64,000 bases of DNA from Polychytrium aggregatum (taxonomy: Eukaryota > Chytridiomycota > Chytridiomycetes > Polychytriales). Location: the NCBI RefSeq assembly GCF_025602895.1, contig NW_026516233.1, forward strand, positions 1 to 64,000. Direction: 5' to 3'. Each line of letters opens with the position of its first letter. Position 1 is the first letter of the stretch. This document shows positions 48,700 through 61,500 of the stretch, in pieces. Under the pieces are notes generated by a model. The model did no database searches. It saw only the letters and a list, made by a program, of their open reading frames with translations, and was not told the DNA's origin. Both the position numbers and the translations under genes were made by a program.

Positions 48700-49700
48700 T
48701 GCGAGTACAGGGCAAGAGCAGGTTGTTGAGGGTCTGCGGGGCGGGTCTCGGCTGATGGATGGCTTCGACGGAGGGGCAAACGAAGAAGTATTTATCCCAC
48801 TCATCGGCTTGCTCGCGTGGGATGGGCTTGTAGTCGCAATCATACAGCCATGGACGATGGTGCGATTGTGGACAAGGCGGATGTCGCCACTGCCCTGGGC
48901 TTGACCTGCCAGAGGAATGGACGTATCGCCACGAGGCTGGTTTCAGGCTCGTGCGGGAGCGGAACCGAAAGGCGGTGCCGGCTGCTCGGCACAGCAAAAT
49001 CAACGCGGCAAGAGGACAAGGCCGAAATGGCGTCAGTCGAACAAGAGGATAGCGCCAGGCGACAGCCATGCGGCCAGGCCCAAGCCCAACCCGGGTGCCT
49101 GCCAAGTTGGACAAACACTCCGATGGCCAAAGGCATGCTTCCCTCTGGGTCGGAAATATACAGGGCGATTTGAAACCACCGGGAGCAATACCATCACCGA
49201 CGACACGTGTGCATTCTCTCGCCATCGCCCTTGTGAGGACAGCCCCGGCTGCGTTGCAATGGGACACCCCTCGAGTCACCCGACTACATCAATATCGAGC
49301 AGCCACAGAAGTGTCCAGATGGTCAAGTACCTGCACCACACTCCCACATCGCGATATCAAGGCTGTCAGGAACATGAACCCATCTGCTTGATCTCCTGCG
49401 GCGATGATTAATGGACATGCCGCGATCAAGACCCTGCCCCCCCAAACTAACCAAGCTACTGAATTGTCAACGAAGAGAAGAGTCCAATTACGTAGCCTAC
49501 ACTCCGAGGTCTACAGATCACTGAGGGACACTCAGGGACACTCAGGGACACCCTGAACCCGTATCGTTCTGAATGTGCTGGAACTGTGCTTGGAACGACC
49601 TTCACCACGCAAAAGCACCTCAACTGTGCTCCCACGGGTGTGGCTGTGAGTGTATTCGGGATCCAGAAAGTTCGTCGTCTCAGAGTCAGGACGCACGGCT
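48700..49700. other. Intergenic region between sulfatase and MFS genes
   Basis: 1,001 bp, containing the sulfatase promoter and the 3' flank of the MFS gene. Only shadow frames are present. A small tandem repeat of the 10-mer ACTCAGGGAC lies at about 49,520-49,551. Confidence 0.55.
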
Positions 49701-51515
49701 TCATTTTGGATACGCTGTAATCTTGGAGTTCTTGCGCATTTCCTGGCCCTTGAACAGCAGATATACGTACGCCAGGGTGCCAAGGATGTTGACGGCAGCA
49801 AAGAGGACGCCGATCCATTGGACGCCGATGCTGTTGTCCCAGGGTGTGGCCATCAGCGACATCAGACTGGCAATCAGCATCTGAAGGGCGGCAGCACTGG
49901 CGATGGCGCTTGCGCCCTTGCCGGGGATGGCGTCGACGAGGTAGGTCGAGGAGGCAATCAGGATCTGCACCATCCCAAAGCAGATCAGGAAGAAGCTGAA
50001 GATCGGGAAGCCGATCGACCAGCGGGCCCAGATCGACCATCCAAACAGCAGGCAGCCCAGCGGGATGATCACAATGCCGCTGAAGAAGGTAAAGGGCGAC
50101 AGACGGTCTTCGGGCAGCGGCTTGGAGTCGGCTCCGCGCTTCCGGATCGCCTCTCGCAGATAGTAGTCCGAGATCTTGCCGCCGATGAGCGAGCCGATGA
50201 TGTTGCCCGTGCCGCCACCGAGGAAGGTCAGGCCGACCAAGTTGGCGGGGGTGCCGTAGACCTCGGTGTAGATGACGGCAATGATGGTCTCGTACGTGAA
50301 CATGGTCGCAAAGCACAGAGCGCCTTGGACACAGATGATCAAGATAAAGCCGTAGCGCAGGTAGATGAGCGACTTGAGCGGGTTGAACGTCTTGGTGCCG
50401 GCACGAACCGCATGGCCTTTGCCTTGGGTCTGGGTCTCGTCCTGGATCTGGGGCAACGATTCGGCTTGATGCTCGCCAAACTTGGCCTCGGAGCGGTATG
50501 TTTCGGGCGAGATGAAAAAGATCATCACGAGCACCAGAAGACCCAGGCCGGTGCCGACCCAAAAGGTCGAGCGCCAGCCAAAGGCTTCGCCGAGAAAGCC
50601 GCCGATGATGGGGCCGATCAGCGGACCAACCGAACCGCCGGCCATATAGATGCCCATACGGCTGCCTCGCTCGGTCGGAGCCCACAAATCGGCAATGGTG
50701 CCGGCGCCGACACTCTCGACGGCGCTGGAGCCAAACGACTGGCAGCAACGCAGGATGATCAGCACGATGACATTGTCGGTGACCGCACAGCCGATCGACG
50801 ACAGACAGAAGATGGTGATCGAGGAGAGGTAGATCCATCGCCGGATTTCGAGGTAGTCCGAGACGGAGGCCCAGATGATGGGGGCAACGCTGCGAGTCGG
50901 TGGATGCGAGCGGGTCAATGCGAGTAAAGAGATACTGGGTGAGATACCAAGCGAGCGAGCCGGAGGAAGAGCATGAACAGGGACCCTCCCCAGCAAGACA
51001 GCACTGCAATCTCCGATTTCCTCTCACCGGGCCGGACATGGCTCTCTCCTGCAATCCATCCCACCGTCCTTCTCCGCCCCGATGCTTGTCCACACATCGC
51101 TGGCCGAGAACACTCACCCCATGAACAGGATAAAGAGCGACAGTGTCAGGTTGATCGACATGGGAGACGCATTCAGGTTCTCGGTGACCTGCGGGACGAC
51201 CGGCAGGTACAGCGTGGACGAGAGGCCCGGCAGACAGGAAGCGCTTGTGATGCAGAGCAGGATCAGCGATTTTTGGAGCGACGGCAGGTTGCGGGGGTCG
51301 GATGTGACGGGCGGACGCAATGCCAGACGGCTGCGGATATAGGCTTTGAGCGAGAATGGCTCCGAATCGATACCGGACAGGGCCTCTGGTGCCGAAGGAG
51401 AGGCCGGGCTTGTGGGCTCGTCCTTGCCGTGGTCGGCGATGGATACGCTGGTGCTGTCAGCGACAGTCTTGGTCAGGTCGACCTCGGAGGCGAGGGTAGC
51501 TTGGGGCTGGGCCAT
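49701..51515 (-). CDS. MFS drug/polyamine-type transporter (DHA1-like)
   Basis: Two exons, 51515-51118 and 50889-49701, separated by a 228-bp GT-AG intron with phase 2; the protein is about 528 residues. The cytosolic N-terminus is Ser/Asp-rich. The first helix is LQKSLILLCITSASCLPGLS, and the intron falls at the end of the second helix. After it comes APIIWASVSDYLEIRRWIYL, the loop 2-3 signature of the family (G/SxxSDxxxRR). Twelve membrane segments can be counted, with a long charged central loop (SPETYRSEAKFG to FNPLKS) as usual in fungal 12-TM multidrug/H+ antiporters. The motif RCCQSFGSSAVESVGAGTI resembles motif B of this group. The substrate is unknown. Likely plasma membrane. Confidence 0.9.
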
Positions 51516-52047
51516 GGTCGGCGAGGGTGCTGCTGATCCTGGAAACGGACGTGCGGTTCGGACCGACAGGGGGAACGGAGCAGGCTGGACGAAGACGGCA
51601 GCCGATGGTGGCTCGACGGGAATGAGGCCGGGGCAACAGGGACAAGTACGAAACTCTAACGACTGTGTTTTGATAGATGAGAGTGATTGGCCTCCCAGTC
51701 TGACGGAGGACCACCTCGGGAACCTCCCCACGGAGAAGCACCGAGCGTGGGGGGGAGCGAACAGTGATCCTTGCTGGTCTGTCGGGCTGAATTCCGGCAA
51801 TATCGCCAGACAAGCGTGCACCCATGGGCTCGGTGTCGAGAGGCGCTGAAACAGGACCGGCCAACTTGGCGAGAAACGAAAGTAGCTCCACGTCTGCATG
51901 CGTGCGGTCAGTCCCGCGACGTGCGTAGGAGCGTGGGATGCATGGAATCCTGGATCACTCTGTGGTCGAGCCCGTTGATGGAACATTCGATGATCGAAAT
52001 GGGGTGCACTGTTTCATAGAGTGAGCCGATGTAATAGGAAGTCACGG
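51516..52047. other. 5' flank of MFS gene
   Basis: 532 bp between the MFS start and the tRNA cluster. No supported gene. Confidence 0.55.
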
Positions 52048-52121
52048 GGTTTCGTGGTGTAGTTGGTTATCACGTGAGTCTAACACACTCAAGGTCTCCG
52101 GTTCGATCCCGGACGAAACCA
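52048..52121 (+). tRNA. tRNA-Val(AAC)
   Basis: A cloverleaf folds with acceptor GGTTTCG/CGAAACC and anticodon stem TGAGT/ACTCA around loop CTAACAC. The T arm has GGTTCGATCCC. The anticodon AAC reads valine. No intron. It is the first of four tRNA genes in 474 bp. Confidence 0.95.
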
Positions 52122-52128
52122 TTCTTTC

Positions 52129-52202
52129 GCTCCGCTAGCTCAGTTGGTTAGAGCGTGGTGCTAATAACGCCAAGGTCACAGGTTCGATCCCTGTGCGGAG
52201 CA
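52129..52202 (+). tRNA. tRNA-Ile(AAT)
   Basis: Acceptor GCTCCGC/GCGGAGC; anticodon stem TGGTG/CGCCA with one G-T pair, around loop CTAATAA. The T arm is CAGGTTCGATCCCTG. The anticodon AAT reads isoleucine. It lies 7 bp after tRNA-Val, and a T6 terminator follows at 52,203. Confidence 0.95.
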
Positions 52203-52373
52203 TTTTTTGCTTCCCGTTCATTCACCCAGCTCCACTCTTGGTTCTCGAACGCCGTTGCAATATCTGGCTGCATACTGATCATGATCACCCCTTGGAGTCA
52301 GATGTTACAGCGGTGTTTGCGAGGCTCGAGAGCGGTATCGGGTCAAGTTTGCACAGTGAGAAAATCTCGTCAA

Positions 52374-52445
52374 TCCGCATTGGTCCAGTGGCTAGGATTT
52401 CTCGCTCTCACCGAGACGGCCGGGGTTCGATTCCCCGATGCGGAA
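52374..52445 (+). tRNA. tRNA-Glu(CTC)
   Basis: Acceptor TCCGCAT/ATGCGGA; anticodon stem TCTCG/CGAGA around loop CTCTCAC gives anticodon CTC. The T arm is GGGGTTCGATTCCCC. Only 4 bp separate it from the next tRNA gene, so the two may share one transcript. Confidence 0.95.
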
Positions 52446-52449
52446 TATC

Positions 52450-52521
52450 GGTTCCATAGTGTAGCGGTTAGCACTCAGGATTCTGACTCCTGCAACCCGA
52501 GTTCAAATCTCGGTGGGACCT
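52450..52521 (+). tRNA. tRNA-Gln(CTG)
   Basis: Acceptor GGTTCCA/TGGGACC with one T-G pair; anticodon stem CAGGA/TCCTG around loop TTCTGAC gives anticodon CTG. A TTTTTGTTTT run right after it is a Pol III terminator. Confidence 0.95.
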
Positions 52522-52750
52522 TTTTGTTTTCTGCGGTCTTGCCTCTGTTGTTGACCGAGCTCTTCCAGTCGCTTTGGTTGCTGGTGCCAACGGATATTTG
52601 AGAGTAAGTCTAAGCCCAGCGCCAGGTGCCACAGCCGCAAATATATTATATTATCCAAGCTCGACTCTTTGGCAACCTCATGGACATGTGGATTCATTGT
52701 GCTGCTGTCGGTATCAAACTTGATTAACACAACATGCCCTATAGCGTGAG

Positions 52751-54806
52751 ATGCTGATCGAAGTAACAAATGCCATCTCAAACGATTCCCTAACGACCCA
52801 AGCTGTTGCAACTTACTTCAAAAATCAAATCGACTTGGGATGTCCGGGATGTGTTTTCGTCAACAATGACGGATCGTCGAAGGTGAGCATCCGCTCCCTT
52901 GGTTGCTTGGGTGCGCCGCACTCCATTCTGTAGTATCGCACGCTTGAGTTTCCGTCGGCCTCCATGATCTACCCTGATCTCTCTGCTCCATCTGGCACCA
53001 CGTGGCTGTGAGCTCCTGAAATCCGCACACTCACGCACAAACTCCACCGCCCGGCGTTTTCTCATCGCCACTCGCATCACTGGTCCAGGTTCCGTCGGAC
53101 TCACTTACCGCTGGTGAGTGACGAGCACTCGCCACTCAATGAAGTCGTTCTCAACTGACCCCACAGTGCATCAATTCCAGCATGCCCGCCAGGCTGGCAG
53201 CCCTATTCAAGCGGAACGGCATCGCAGATATGCTTTCCGTGCCCCGCTGGTAGGTCTGACCGTGTCTCCTATCTCGGGAGACGATCGTCCATGGCATTCA
53301 TGCATGTCCAACGAGTTTGCAGAATGCCATTCTTGACATCTCCCCACTGCTGACCCCCGGGGACAGGAACCTACAACCTCAACTACAACTCGGCATGCAC
53401 ACCATGTCCGGTTGGCGCCACATGCGAGAACGGCAACATATTGGTGTCGCGAAACTACTGGTTCGATGCAAACGCCTCAACTATCGACTCGGCCTTCTAT
53501 CTGTGCGATTCCACAACAGGCTGTATGTAGTCAACAAATCGTACTGCGACCAGGGCCTGCTCTGCTGCCACACCCTCGCCTTGCTTGATGCCGTGTGCCG
53601 TGGACGCTCGCTGACTCCGTTGCTGTGAACAATGACACGAATTCTTCGTGGGCACTTAGGCTGTGCAAGCGCATGTCGCATCGACGACGGCAACCAGTGC
53701 ATCAATGGCCACGTTGGAGTGTAAGTATTGATGGCAGATGTGTGATGGCAGCAGATCTGGAGAGATCATGTCCGTGGCTGTGACGGTTGTGGCTCTGGCT
53801 GACGGTGACCATGCCCGATCAATGTCTCTGCAGGCTCTGCAGACAGTGTCCAGAGGGGCAATACGAATGGGGCCGTCAGTGCGTCCGCTGCGACGACGCT
53901 GCAAGGAACATTGCAGCTGGCATCGCGGCATTCATTGCGTTGTTTCTCGTGGTCTGCATCCTGTGTGTGATTCCTGTGTCAAAGGGGAGCTTTGTGTTTG
54001 ATATGGTATGCAGCGCATCTTTGCCATGCTGACGGATCGGGCACATGCAAGCCTCGCCTGGCTGCATCAGAGATTTGCCCTGGATTGCACGCAGGAGCAT
54101 CACCAGTCTGGACCCAGCCGCAGTTCGCCCCACTGGCTGACCCATCCTTCTGTTGGCAGGTCCTGATATATCAGCTCGCCTACCTGCTGGACTTTGATCA
54201 CACGACTGTTGTTTCGAAGGCACTGTCGTTTCTCAGCCTGAGCCTCAACATAGAGAACAGTCAGGGTGGATGCGTGCTTCCATTGAGCCCGTTCGACAAG
54301 ATGATCGCTCCATATGTGGTTGCTCTTGGCATGATCGTTTGCCAGGGTCTGTGGCACGCGATGATCCAGTTCGTTCGGGGTCCTGATCGAGGCCCGCTGT
54401 TCAAGAAGATCTGGGCAAAGACGATCCATTGGTTTCCGTATCTGGACACAGGCTTGGGACACTCTCTGAAACGGACAAGCATCATCCTGATCTTTTTCTA
54501 CTTCAGCCCGGTCTACAGCACAGGTGAGGCGCATCCTTCGCAAGATGGATTCGTTGTGCACGCTCGAGAGTGTTCACACTGATGCGGACGTGTGCTAACA
54601 TCCCTCGAGCAGCCGTCGGCGTTCTGTCCTGCAGGACCATTGAGGGTCTTCCCTCAGTTGTGTGGGACTATCCGTCGATCCAGTTGAGCTGGATGCGGGA
54701 CGAGCGCACCAGAGCGAGTCAGTACTTTCTCGCAGCAGCCAGGAACTCACTCAGCATCGGCAATAGTGGTGGACGGAGGCGTGTATTTTACAGTCGGGAC
54801 ACCTGA
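52751..54806 (+). CDS. Cysteine-rich multi-exon membrane protein
   Basis: I model eight exons (52751-52882, 53013-53113, 53167-53249, 53367-53522, 53660-53720, 53834-54005, 54160-54523, 54613-54806). All are GT-AG and phase-consistent, giving about 420 residues; the first two exons and the start are the least sure. The middle has Cys-rich units of the TNFR/ephrin-receptor-like type (IPACPPGWQPYSSG ... CFPCPAGTYN, ACTPCPVGATCENG, LCRQCPEGQYEWGRQCVRC). They are followed by membrane segments (AAGIAAFIALFLVVCILCVI, IAPYVVALGMIVCQGLW, IILIFFYFSPVYST) and a conserved-looking tail with SCRTIEGLPSVVWDYPSI. This layout is common in large protist and early-fungal surface proteins. No signal peptide is seen, so the gene may be a 5'-truncated copy. 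Function unknown. Confidence 0.6.
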
Positions 54807-55472
54807 CTCAGAACAGGGTTCCCGTTCGCTTCGGATGCGCTGCAACCTTCGGCCAGAGCCAGTACGACATGGACTTGAGATGGTACAGGTTTTCTGCTGG
54901 CCAAACACCCCCAAGCTTCCAGACAGAGTTACGGTTGCCGAACCACGAAAGCGCTCGGCTCATCGGCACATGCATCCTCATCACCGCGCTGGTGCCCCGT
55001 GCCGCCAGATCCAGACAGAGACCTGCACATGACGGATGGCTCGCGGGCCAAGGTTGGTTCGTTGTGTGCCGCCACCGATAGGGGAGCGGTGTTGGGTGCC
55101 ACCGGTTCCGAGCCGTCGAGGCCAACCTTCGGCCCAGCAAAGCGACCACTTCCCAAGGCGCACCAAACTCTGCTTCCAACTCTGATGACACGCCCGACTG
55201 ACTGTTCGTGCCATGCTACATACTTGCTTGCCAAAGCGGTACCTGTAGCCTCCGGACATGTCTCCTGCGATGTTGTACGCACTCCTGCGTCACCAGCGTG
55301 ATCTATCCTATCTGGTCAGAAGGCTCTCCCGCCAACCTCCTCTCCTTGCGCCCCCTCTTCGCCCCGTCCCCAGAGGGCTCCTCTGGACCCGCGAGGCACA
55401 TAAATATGAAGTGCCGCCCGGTCAGAAACAGACATCACTCGTCATCCAGCCGCCACCATCCCGTCCACAATC
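54807..55472. other. Intergenic region before the OPT gene
   Basis: 666 bp. A plus-strand frame (54,869-55,081 and upstream) could be a further exon but has no recognisable domain. An ATAAATA box at 55,400-55,406 lies 67 bp before the OPT start and is a plausible TATA element. Confidence 0.5.
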
Positions 55473-58017
55473 ATGGCCGAGCCCGCTCACAAAGAGCACC
55501 ACCACACCACCCCCAAGCTCGACACCGAGGAAAAGGAGGTCCTTGGGATCACCACCATCGACTCTGACGATGTCGAGCACCTCGATGCCCACAATGCCTA
55601 CGCCCAGATCAGTGCCGTCGTCTCGACCACGGATGATCCCTCGATTCCTTGTTTCACCGTCCGTGCCATGTTCCTGGCGGTGTTCTTCTGTGTCTTCACC
55701 TCGGCCGTCAACGTCATTCTCTCCTTCCGCACAAATGCTTTCTCCGTCCCCGCCTATGTCGCCGTGGTAAGTGTCGGCTATACTCTGCACCTTTGTGCAT
55801 TCTTTAGAAACGCCTGTCTGGTCGGGCGCTCCATGACTGGGCGCTTGCTCCATGACTGGGCACTCGCTCCACCTGCACTTGACTACCTTCGGCATTGCTC
55901 TTTGTTGTGTGCTGTCGCAGTGTGGGTTTTTGACCCATGCCCCGGTCGTATCTCCTCCCCCCCCCCTACCAAATGTCCAGATCGTTTCGTACCCCATCGG
56001 CATCTTTTTCTCCAAAGTCCTCCCCGATGTCCGCTTCAAGCTCTTTGGCGTCGAGAACTCGCTCAACCCCGGCCCCTTCTCCATCAAGGAGCACGTCCTG
56101 ATTTACATCATGTCCAACACTGGTACCCCCTATGGAATCGACAACGTCATTGGTCAGATCGCCCCCCAGTTTCTGGGCGACACACAAATCCAAGTTTGGC
56201 ACTCGATCCTCTGGATTCTCGCGACCCAGTGTATCGGTCTTGGCCTCGCTGGTATGGCCCGTGAGTTCCTGATCAAGCCCGCTGCCATGTACTGGCCCGG
56301 CAACATGGGTATCCTGGCCATGTTCGCTTCCTTCCACGACGAAACCACCAACGAAAGCGCAGCGCAATCCAAGTACAAGACGTCTCGATTCAAGTTCTTC
56401 TGGATCGCGTTTGTTGGCTCTTTCGTCTGGTACTTTGTTCCAGGCTTCATTGCGCCCGCTCTCCAAGCCATTGCGATTCTCTGTTTCTTTGGCGCCGGCC
56501 CAAACAGCATGGTCAACATCCTCGGCTCAGCTACAAACGGCGTTGGCCTCGGTGCCATCACCCTCGACTGGTCTCAGTTCAACCTATTCGTTCAGCCTCT
56601 GACGGCTCCCTTCTGGGTCAACTGCGTCCTCCTGGCGGGTTACGTGATCTGGTCATGGATTGTTGTCCCCATCGCCTACGTCAGCGACCTCTGGGACAGC
56701 AAGTTTGTCGGCTGTAAGAAGCCTGGCCCCAACGGCTGCGGCTTCCTCAATGGCAACGGCCTCTTCAACGGCTCCAACCTCGGCCAGCGCCTCAGCGGCC
56801 GTATCCTGCTGAACCCCAGCACCTTTGAGCTCGATATTGCTGTCTACAACACAGCTGCACCCATCCACCTCGGCATGTCCTTCATCTTTGTATACGCCAC
56901 GTCCTTCATGGCCATAGCCTCGGCCATCACCCACGTTGCTCTCTGGTACGGCAAGGACATTGTCCAGCAGGCACGCGTTGCCATGAAGCAACTCAAGGAG
57001 GACCCCGAGCACCAAGATATCCACAACAAGCTCATGGCCGTCTACCCCGAAGTCAGCAACTGGATCTACCTCGTCATCTTCACGCTTTCGACCATCCTTA
57101 TGCTCATTGTCGGCTCCTTCACGCCTTACAGACTCCAGTGGTGGGGTGTGCTGTTTGCCGTGGCCATCGGTGTCATCTTTGTGATTCCTCTCACGACAAT
57201 CGTGGCTCTCTCTGGCCAGTACATTGGCCTCAATGTCCTGACCGAGTTCGTCATTGGTCTGATCGTGCCTGGGCAGATGATCCCCGTCATGTCATTCAAG
57301 TCGCTCGGCTACAACACCATGATCCAGGCACAGGTGCTGCTCAACGATCTCAAGATCGGCCACTACATGAAGGTGCCTCCCCGCGCCATGGTTGCTGGCC
57401 AGGTCATCGGTGCCATCCTCTCTGCCTTCGTCTGCGTCCCCGTCGCCACGGCCTTCACGCTCTCGCCCCTCTTTGGCAAGGGCGACTGGCAGGCCACTGG
57501 TCATGGTGTCTTCTACTCTGCCGGCACGATTTGGGGAGCCATCGCCCCGGCCCGCTTCTTCGGTGCCGGTGCTCTTTACCACGACATTCTCTGGGCCTTC
57601 CCCGTGGGCTTCCTCCTTCCCGTCCTCCCTTGGCTCGGAAACAAAATGTACAAGCATCCGTTCTGGCACTTGATCAACGTTCCCATCATGGTCAGTTGGA
57701 TGGGCCCTCAGGTCGGCAACCAGGTCGTCATCATTGTTCCTTTCATCCTGGCCTTTATCTTCCAGCACTATCTCTTCCGCTACAAGAACGAGTGGTGGAA
57801 AAAGTACAACTTTGTTTTGTCGGCCGCCCTCGATTCGGGTGTTGGTATTGGCGCCATCGTCATTGGTATTCTCCAGCTGCTGTTCACAAAAACCGACGAA
57901 GACGGCAATGCTGTAGGCGGCTTCCTGATGCCCAACTGGCTTCTCCGACCTGATCCTTTGGCCACATACACCGATTACTACTGCTTTGGTCAAGACTACC
58001 TTGGCAACCCGATCTAA
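55473..58017 (+). CDS. OPT-family oligopeptide transporter
   Basis: Two exons, 55473-55766 and 55981-58017, joined across a 214-bp GT-AG intron in phase 0; 776 residues, normal for the family. The N-terminus is cytosolic and His/Asp/Glu-rich. The first helix is TVRAMFLAVFFCVFTSAVNV. Both OPT signatures are present: NPGPFSIKEH near residue 130 and KVPPRAMVAGQ near residue 565. About 14-16 hydrophobic segments can be seen. The protein imports small peptides (tetra- to pentapeptides, or glutathione in some members) with protons, at the plasma membrane. The C-terminal DPLATYTDYYCFGQDY block is typical for fungal members. A TATA-like box precedes it. Confidence 0.95.
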
Positions 58018-58564
58018 AAACCAGTGTGGAAAACGAGCTGGGCAGTATCAGCTCTCTGTTTCAATCATGGACCTGAAGTCAGACGATCTGCAGGCCGCGT
58101 GGTCAGCTGGAGCTGCGTCGTTTCTTCTCCTGTGGGCTCAAATCTTCTATGATGTTGTTGCTTCGATTGCATGGTCGCTCGTGCTTCTGAATACAATTCG
58201 CTATGAACAAAGTCTCGAGCCTGGCGCAGGAGCAGGCGGAATCTTGCCGCCGCACGCGACAGCCGCGTGGGGAACACCGTGTCCCCATGTTTGCGCATGC
58301 CCTGTTCTGGTGACACCTCCAATCCACCAACCACGCGTCGGGGGATCTCACCACCCGACGCAGGGGCTGTTGCGCCGGCGCTGATGGGTTGATCTCCTGG
58401 GCCCCGTCGCCCGGTCGGGACCATCTTCCTCTTCGATCCGTCTTCCTCCTGGGATCTGTCACCCCCCCCCGTCGAGCAACATGGTCCTCGGGTGTCTCCC
58501 GTGCTGGCTCTGCCTGCCCTGCGCTGAAAGCGATCGCAGCTGCCCGCCTGTGGGTACTGTGTCG
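58018..58564. other. Intergenic region between OPT and reductase genes
   Basis: 547 bp with no supported gene; minus-strand frames here are short and lack domains. It presumably contains the promoter of the adenylation-reductase gene. Confidence 0.5.
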
Positions 58565-61500
58565 ATGCCAACCGCAGAGGCCACAGCAACCAGAAGCACC
58601 GAGCACAACGAACTCGCCAAAGCCGCCGACCAGCCCCCAGACAACGATGCTGCGAGCGCAAAGCCCAGGGCTCCCCCACACCCACTCAACCATCCGATCC
58701 AAACACCGCCTATGGATCCATTCGGGCCTTGGGTTCATCCGCTTGCAGCCATGATCCAGTTGGCTGCGACCGAGCCAGAGTGCCTGGCCATCTACACCCG
58801 CGAAGCTGGCCCCATCGAAAAATATACCTATCGCCAACTGTGGGACAGAGCCTTCTCCGTTGCGCAGTGCCTGAAGCAGCTCCCCGGCTGGACGGACGAT
58901 ATGGAAACAGTAGCCTTGCATTTTGAGCCCGAGGCGCACTGGGTATTCTCCACATATGCCGCATGGATTCTCGGAAAGTAGGGCCTCGTTTGTTCAAACC
59001 GTTCGCCTGCCGCATCTCATGCATCCGCTCGTCTGGCGCCAGCCTTTCTCGGGCCATCTTGCTGCCTCTGCGTCCTCGTATTGCTTCATCACGACTCATG
59101 ACCTGCCACCCGTTGCACTCGAATTGGCGCCCGGACGTGTCGCCCTTCAACAGAAAGGTCATCAACTTTGCTCTGAATTGGCCTGCCTCCGTGCGCAACG
59201 AAATAGCAAAGCGGTAGGAGCAGCGCATATGAGCTCAACCCGATGCTGCTTTGGACAGCATGCCACCCCAGCACATGGAGGGAGTCAATGGATCCCATGC
59301 ATCGGCCTCGACTGCCAGATTCGCTGACGGCGATGCTATGCAACATCATGGTCTGTCCCAATTCCACTCAAACCAATGCGGTGAACTTTGTGACAAGACT
59401 GAGCATAAAGTTCGTGCTCTACTACTCCGTGGCGCCAGGGCGAATCGAAGGCGTCGAGGCAGTCGACATCGGGTCGTTCTCGCTGGTGAGCAACATCCCC
59501 CGACCCTCGACAGAGCATCACGGGCCTCTCGATGACAGCTTTGCCTATCTCTGCACCTCAGGAACAACAGGTACGATACTAAGCGGTGCGAGGCAGAGCT
59601 CTTGACTTAGTTACAGGACAGAGGCTTTCGCCGCTGGTTACTTTCGCAATCATATACTCCACGGGAGATGTCCATCGACTAACACGATCACGGTCTCACC
59701 CCGATAGGCACCCCGAAGACGTAAGCGTTCCCGCCGCCAGTCCGCGCGTCTGCATCAGCAAAATATGGACCGCTGCTAGGCCTCTCAGGTCGGTTGCAGA
59801 CAAAGAGATGTGATAATTAACAGCGTCGATGTGGCTCCAGCTTCCCGATTTCTCATACGGCTGGTCGGATGACGCGGCCTTCGTATGGTGGGCCCTACCG
59901 CGGAAACTGTATCTTCCAGGTGAGCCCGCAGTTCGAATAAAATGGCACAGGCCTGTGCAACAACAAGATCTCTGAACGATCCGAATTCATTCTAACTTGA
60001 TTGCAGAAACCATCCTTTTCGGCATCGTTTGGATCACTTGCCATGAGTTCAAACATCAAAGGCTCCGTTTGGTTTCCCAAGCTGACGCAGAACTATGCTG
60101 AACAAGCCCGGAGCGTTGTGGACCTGCTTGACGACGGACTGGACATCCTCAAAGGAGTAAGATGCGCTGGTGATTGTGACGATCAAATGTACCTGCGATC
60201 GGCCGAGGCTCGGGCACAGCATCCACAGCATCCACAGCATCCACAGCATCCACAGCATCCACAGCATCCACAGCATCCACAGCATCCACAGCACTCCGCC
60301 CCGCCTCTTGAATGCATCGGCATGGTCGAATTGACTGTTATGTCTTCCACTCAATTTATCCTGAACAGACGCCATCCTTCATCAAAATTGTCTTTCGCGT
60401 CGCAACCAGAGAGCGACCGCACCAGACTTGGCCGCACACTAAGCAGATCAGCATGGGATCGGAGCTGATCCCGATTGCGATGGTTTGGTGGGTTAAGGAG
60501 CTGTGTCCGAATGCTCTGATTCAGTGCGGATATGCTTCCAGCGAGGTGAGTAAGCGATCATGCATAACTCAAGGCGATTACTGTCCGATCAATGTCAACA
60601 CAAAAGATTCAATTGCGGACCAAGATGCAATAGTAACGTACATGATTTATTGGCACCAATGTAGTCATCGGTTATACAGGCCTTTGGATTCTGCGTGATT
60701 CGACCCTCTGATCCTACTCCAGAGCGCCTGGTGTACTCCATCAAGCGACCCAACGTTACTTGTCTTCTCTTTGATGAAGACGGAAATCCAGTGGATCGGA
60801 ATGTGTCCAACAGCGGAATACTCGTCTTTGCCGTTGGCAAAGATGACTCCGTCAGGAACCATCCCAGTTTTGTTCAGTCAAACAGAGAAGACAGGCTCGC
60901 CTCATTCGGTTACCTTGAGGATGGATCTCCTCGCGTTTGCACCATGGATCATGTCGAGCTTGTAGATGACGACAAGTTTGTGGTGTTTGGAAGGTGGGTG
61001 CCTGGTAACGTGAAGTGGATGCATTGAAGACTGTTGCTTGGTACTCCAAACAAAACACAATTAACACGTCGTTCACGCTCCAGGGTCGGCCAGAAAGTCA
61101 AAGTGAATGGTGTTTTTGTAGACCTCAATTCGCTCGAGAACATCGTGACAACCACGCTTTCCCACATGGTGTCCGACTGTATCTTCATTCAGACTTCCGA
61201 GCTTGAGATTATATTGATTTACTCACCAAACAAAGATTCAAACATTGCTACAACTCCCAAGCAAGTTCTCGAGGCTGCAGAGAGTATTCTACTTCTCCAA
61301 AATATCCCAAAGGTCCCGATCCACAACTGCTTGGAGCTCGACGAGTTCCCCTTCAACGACTCGGGCAAGCGCGACCTCAAGAAGCTCAGGCGTTTCGCCG
61401 AGCATGCCAAGTACTTTGGCGAGTCGGTTATCTATCCAACCCTTGACATCGTCAACACTCCCCTGTCCCGCACTGCCGCCAAGATCTCCACACTTGGCAG

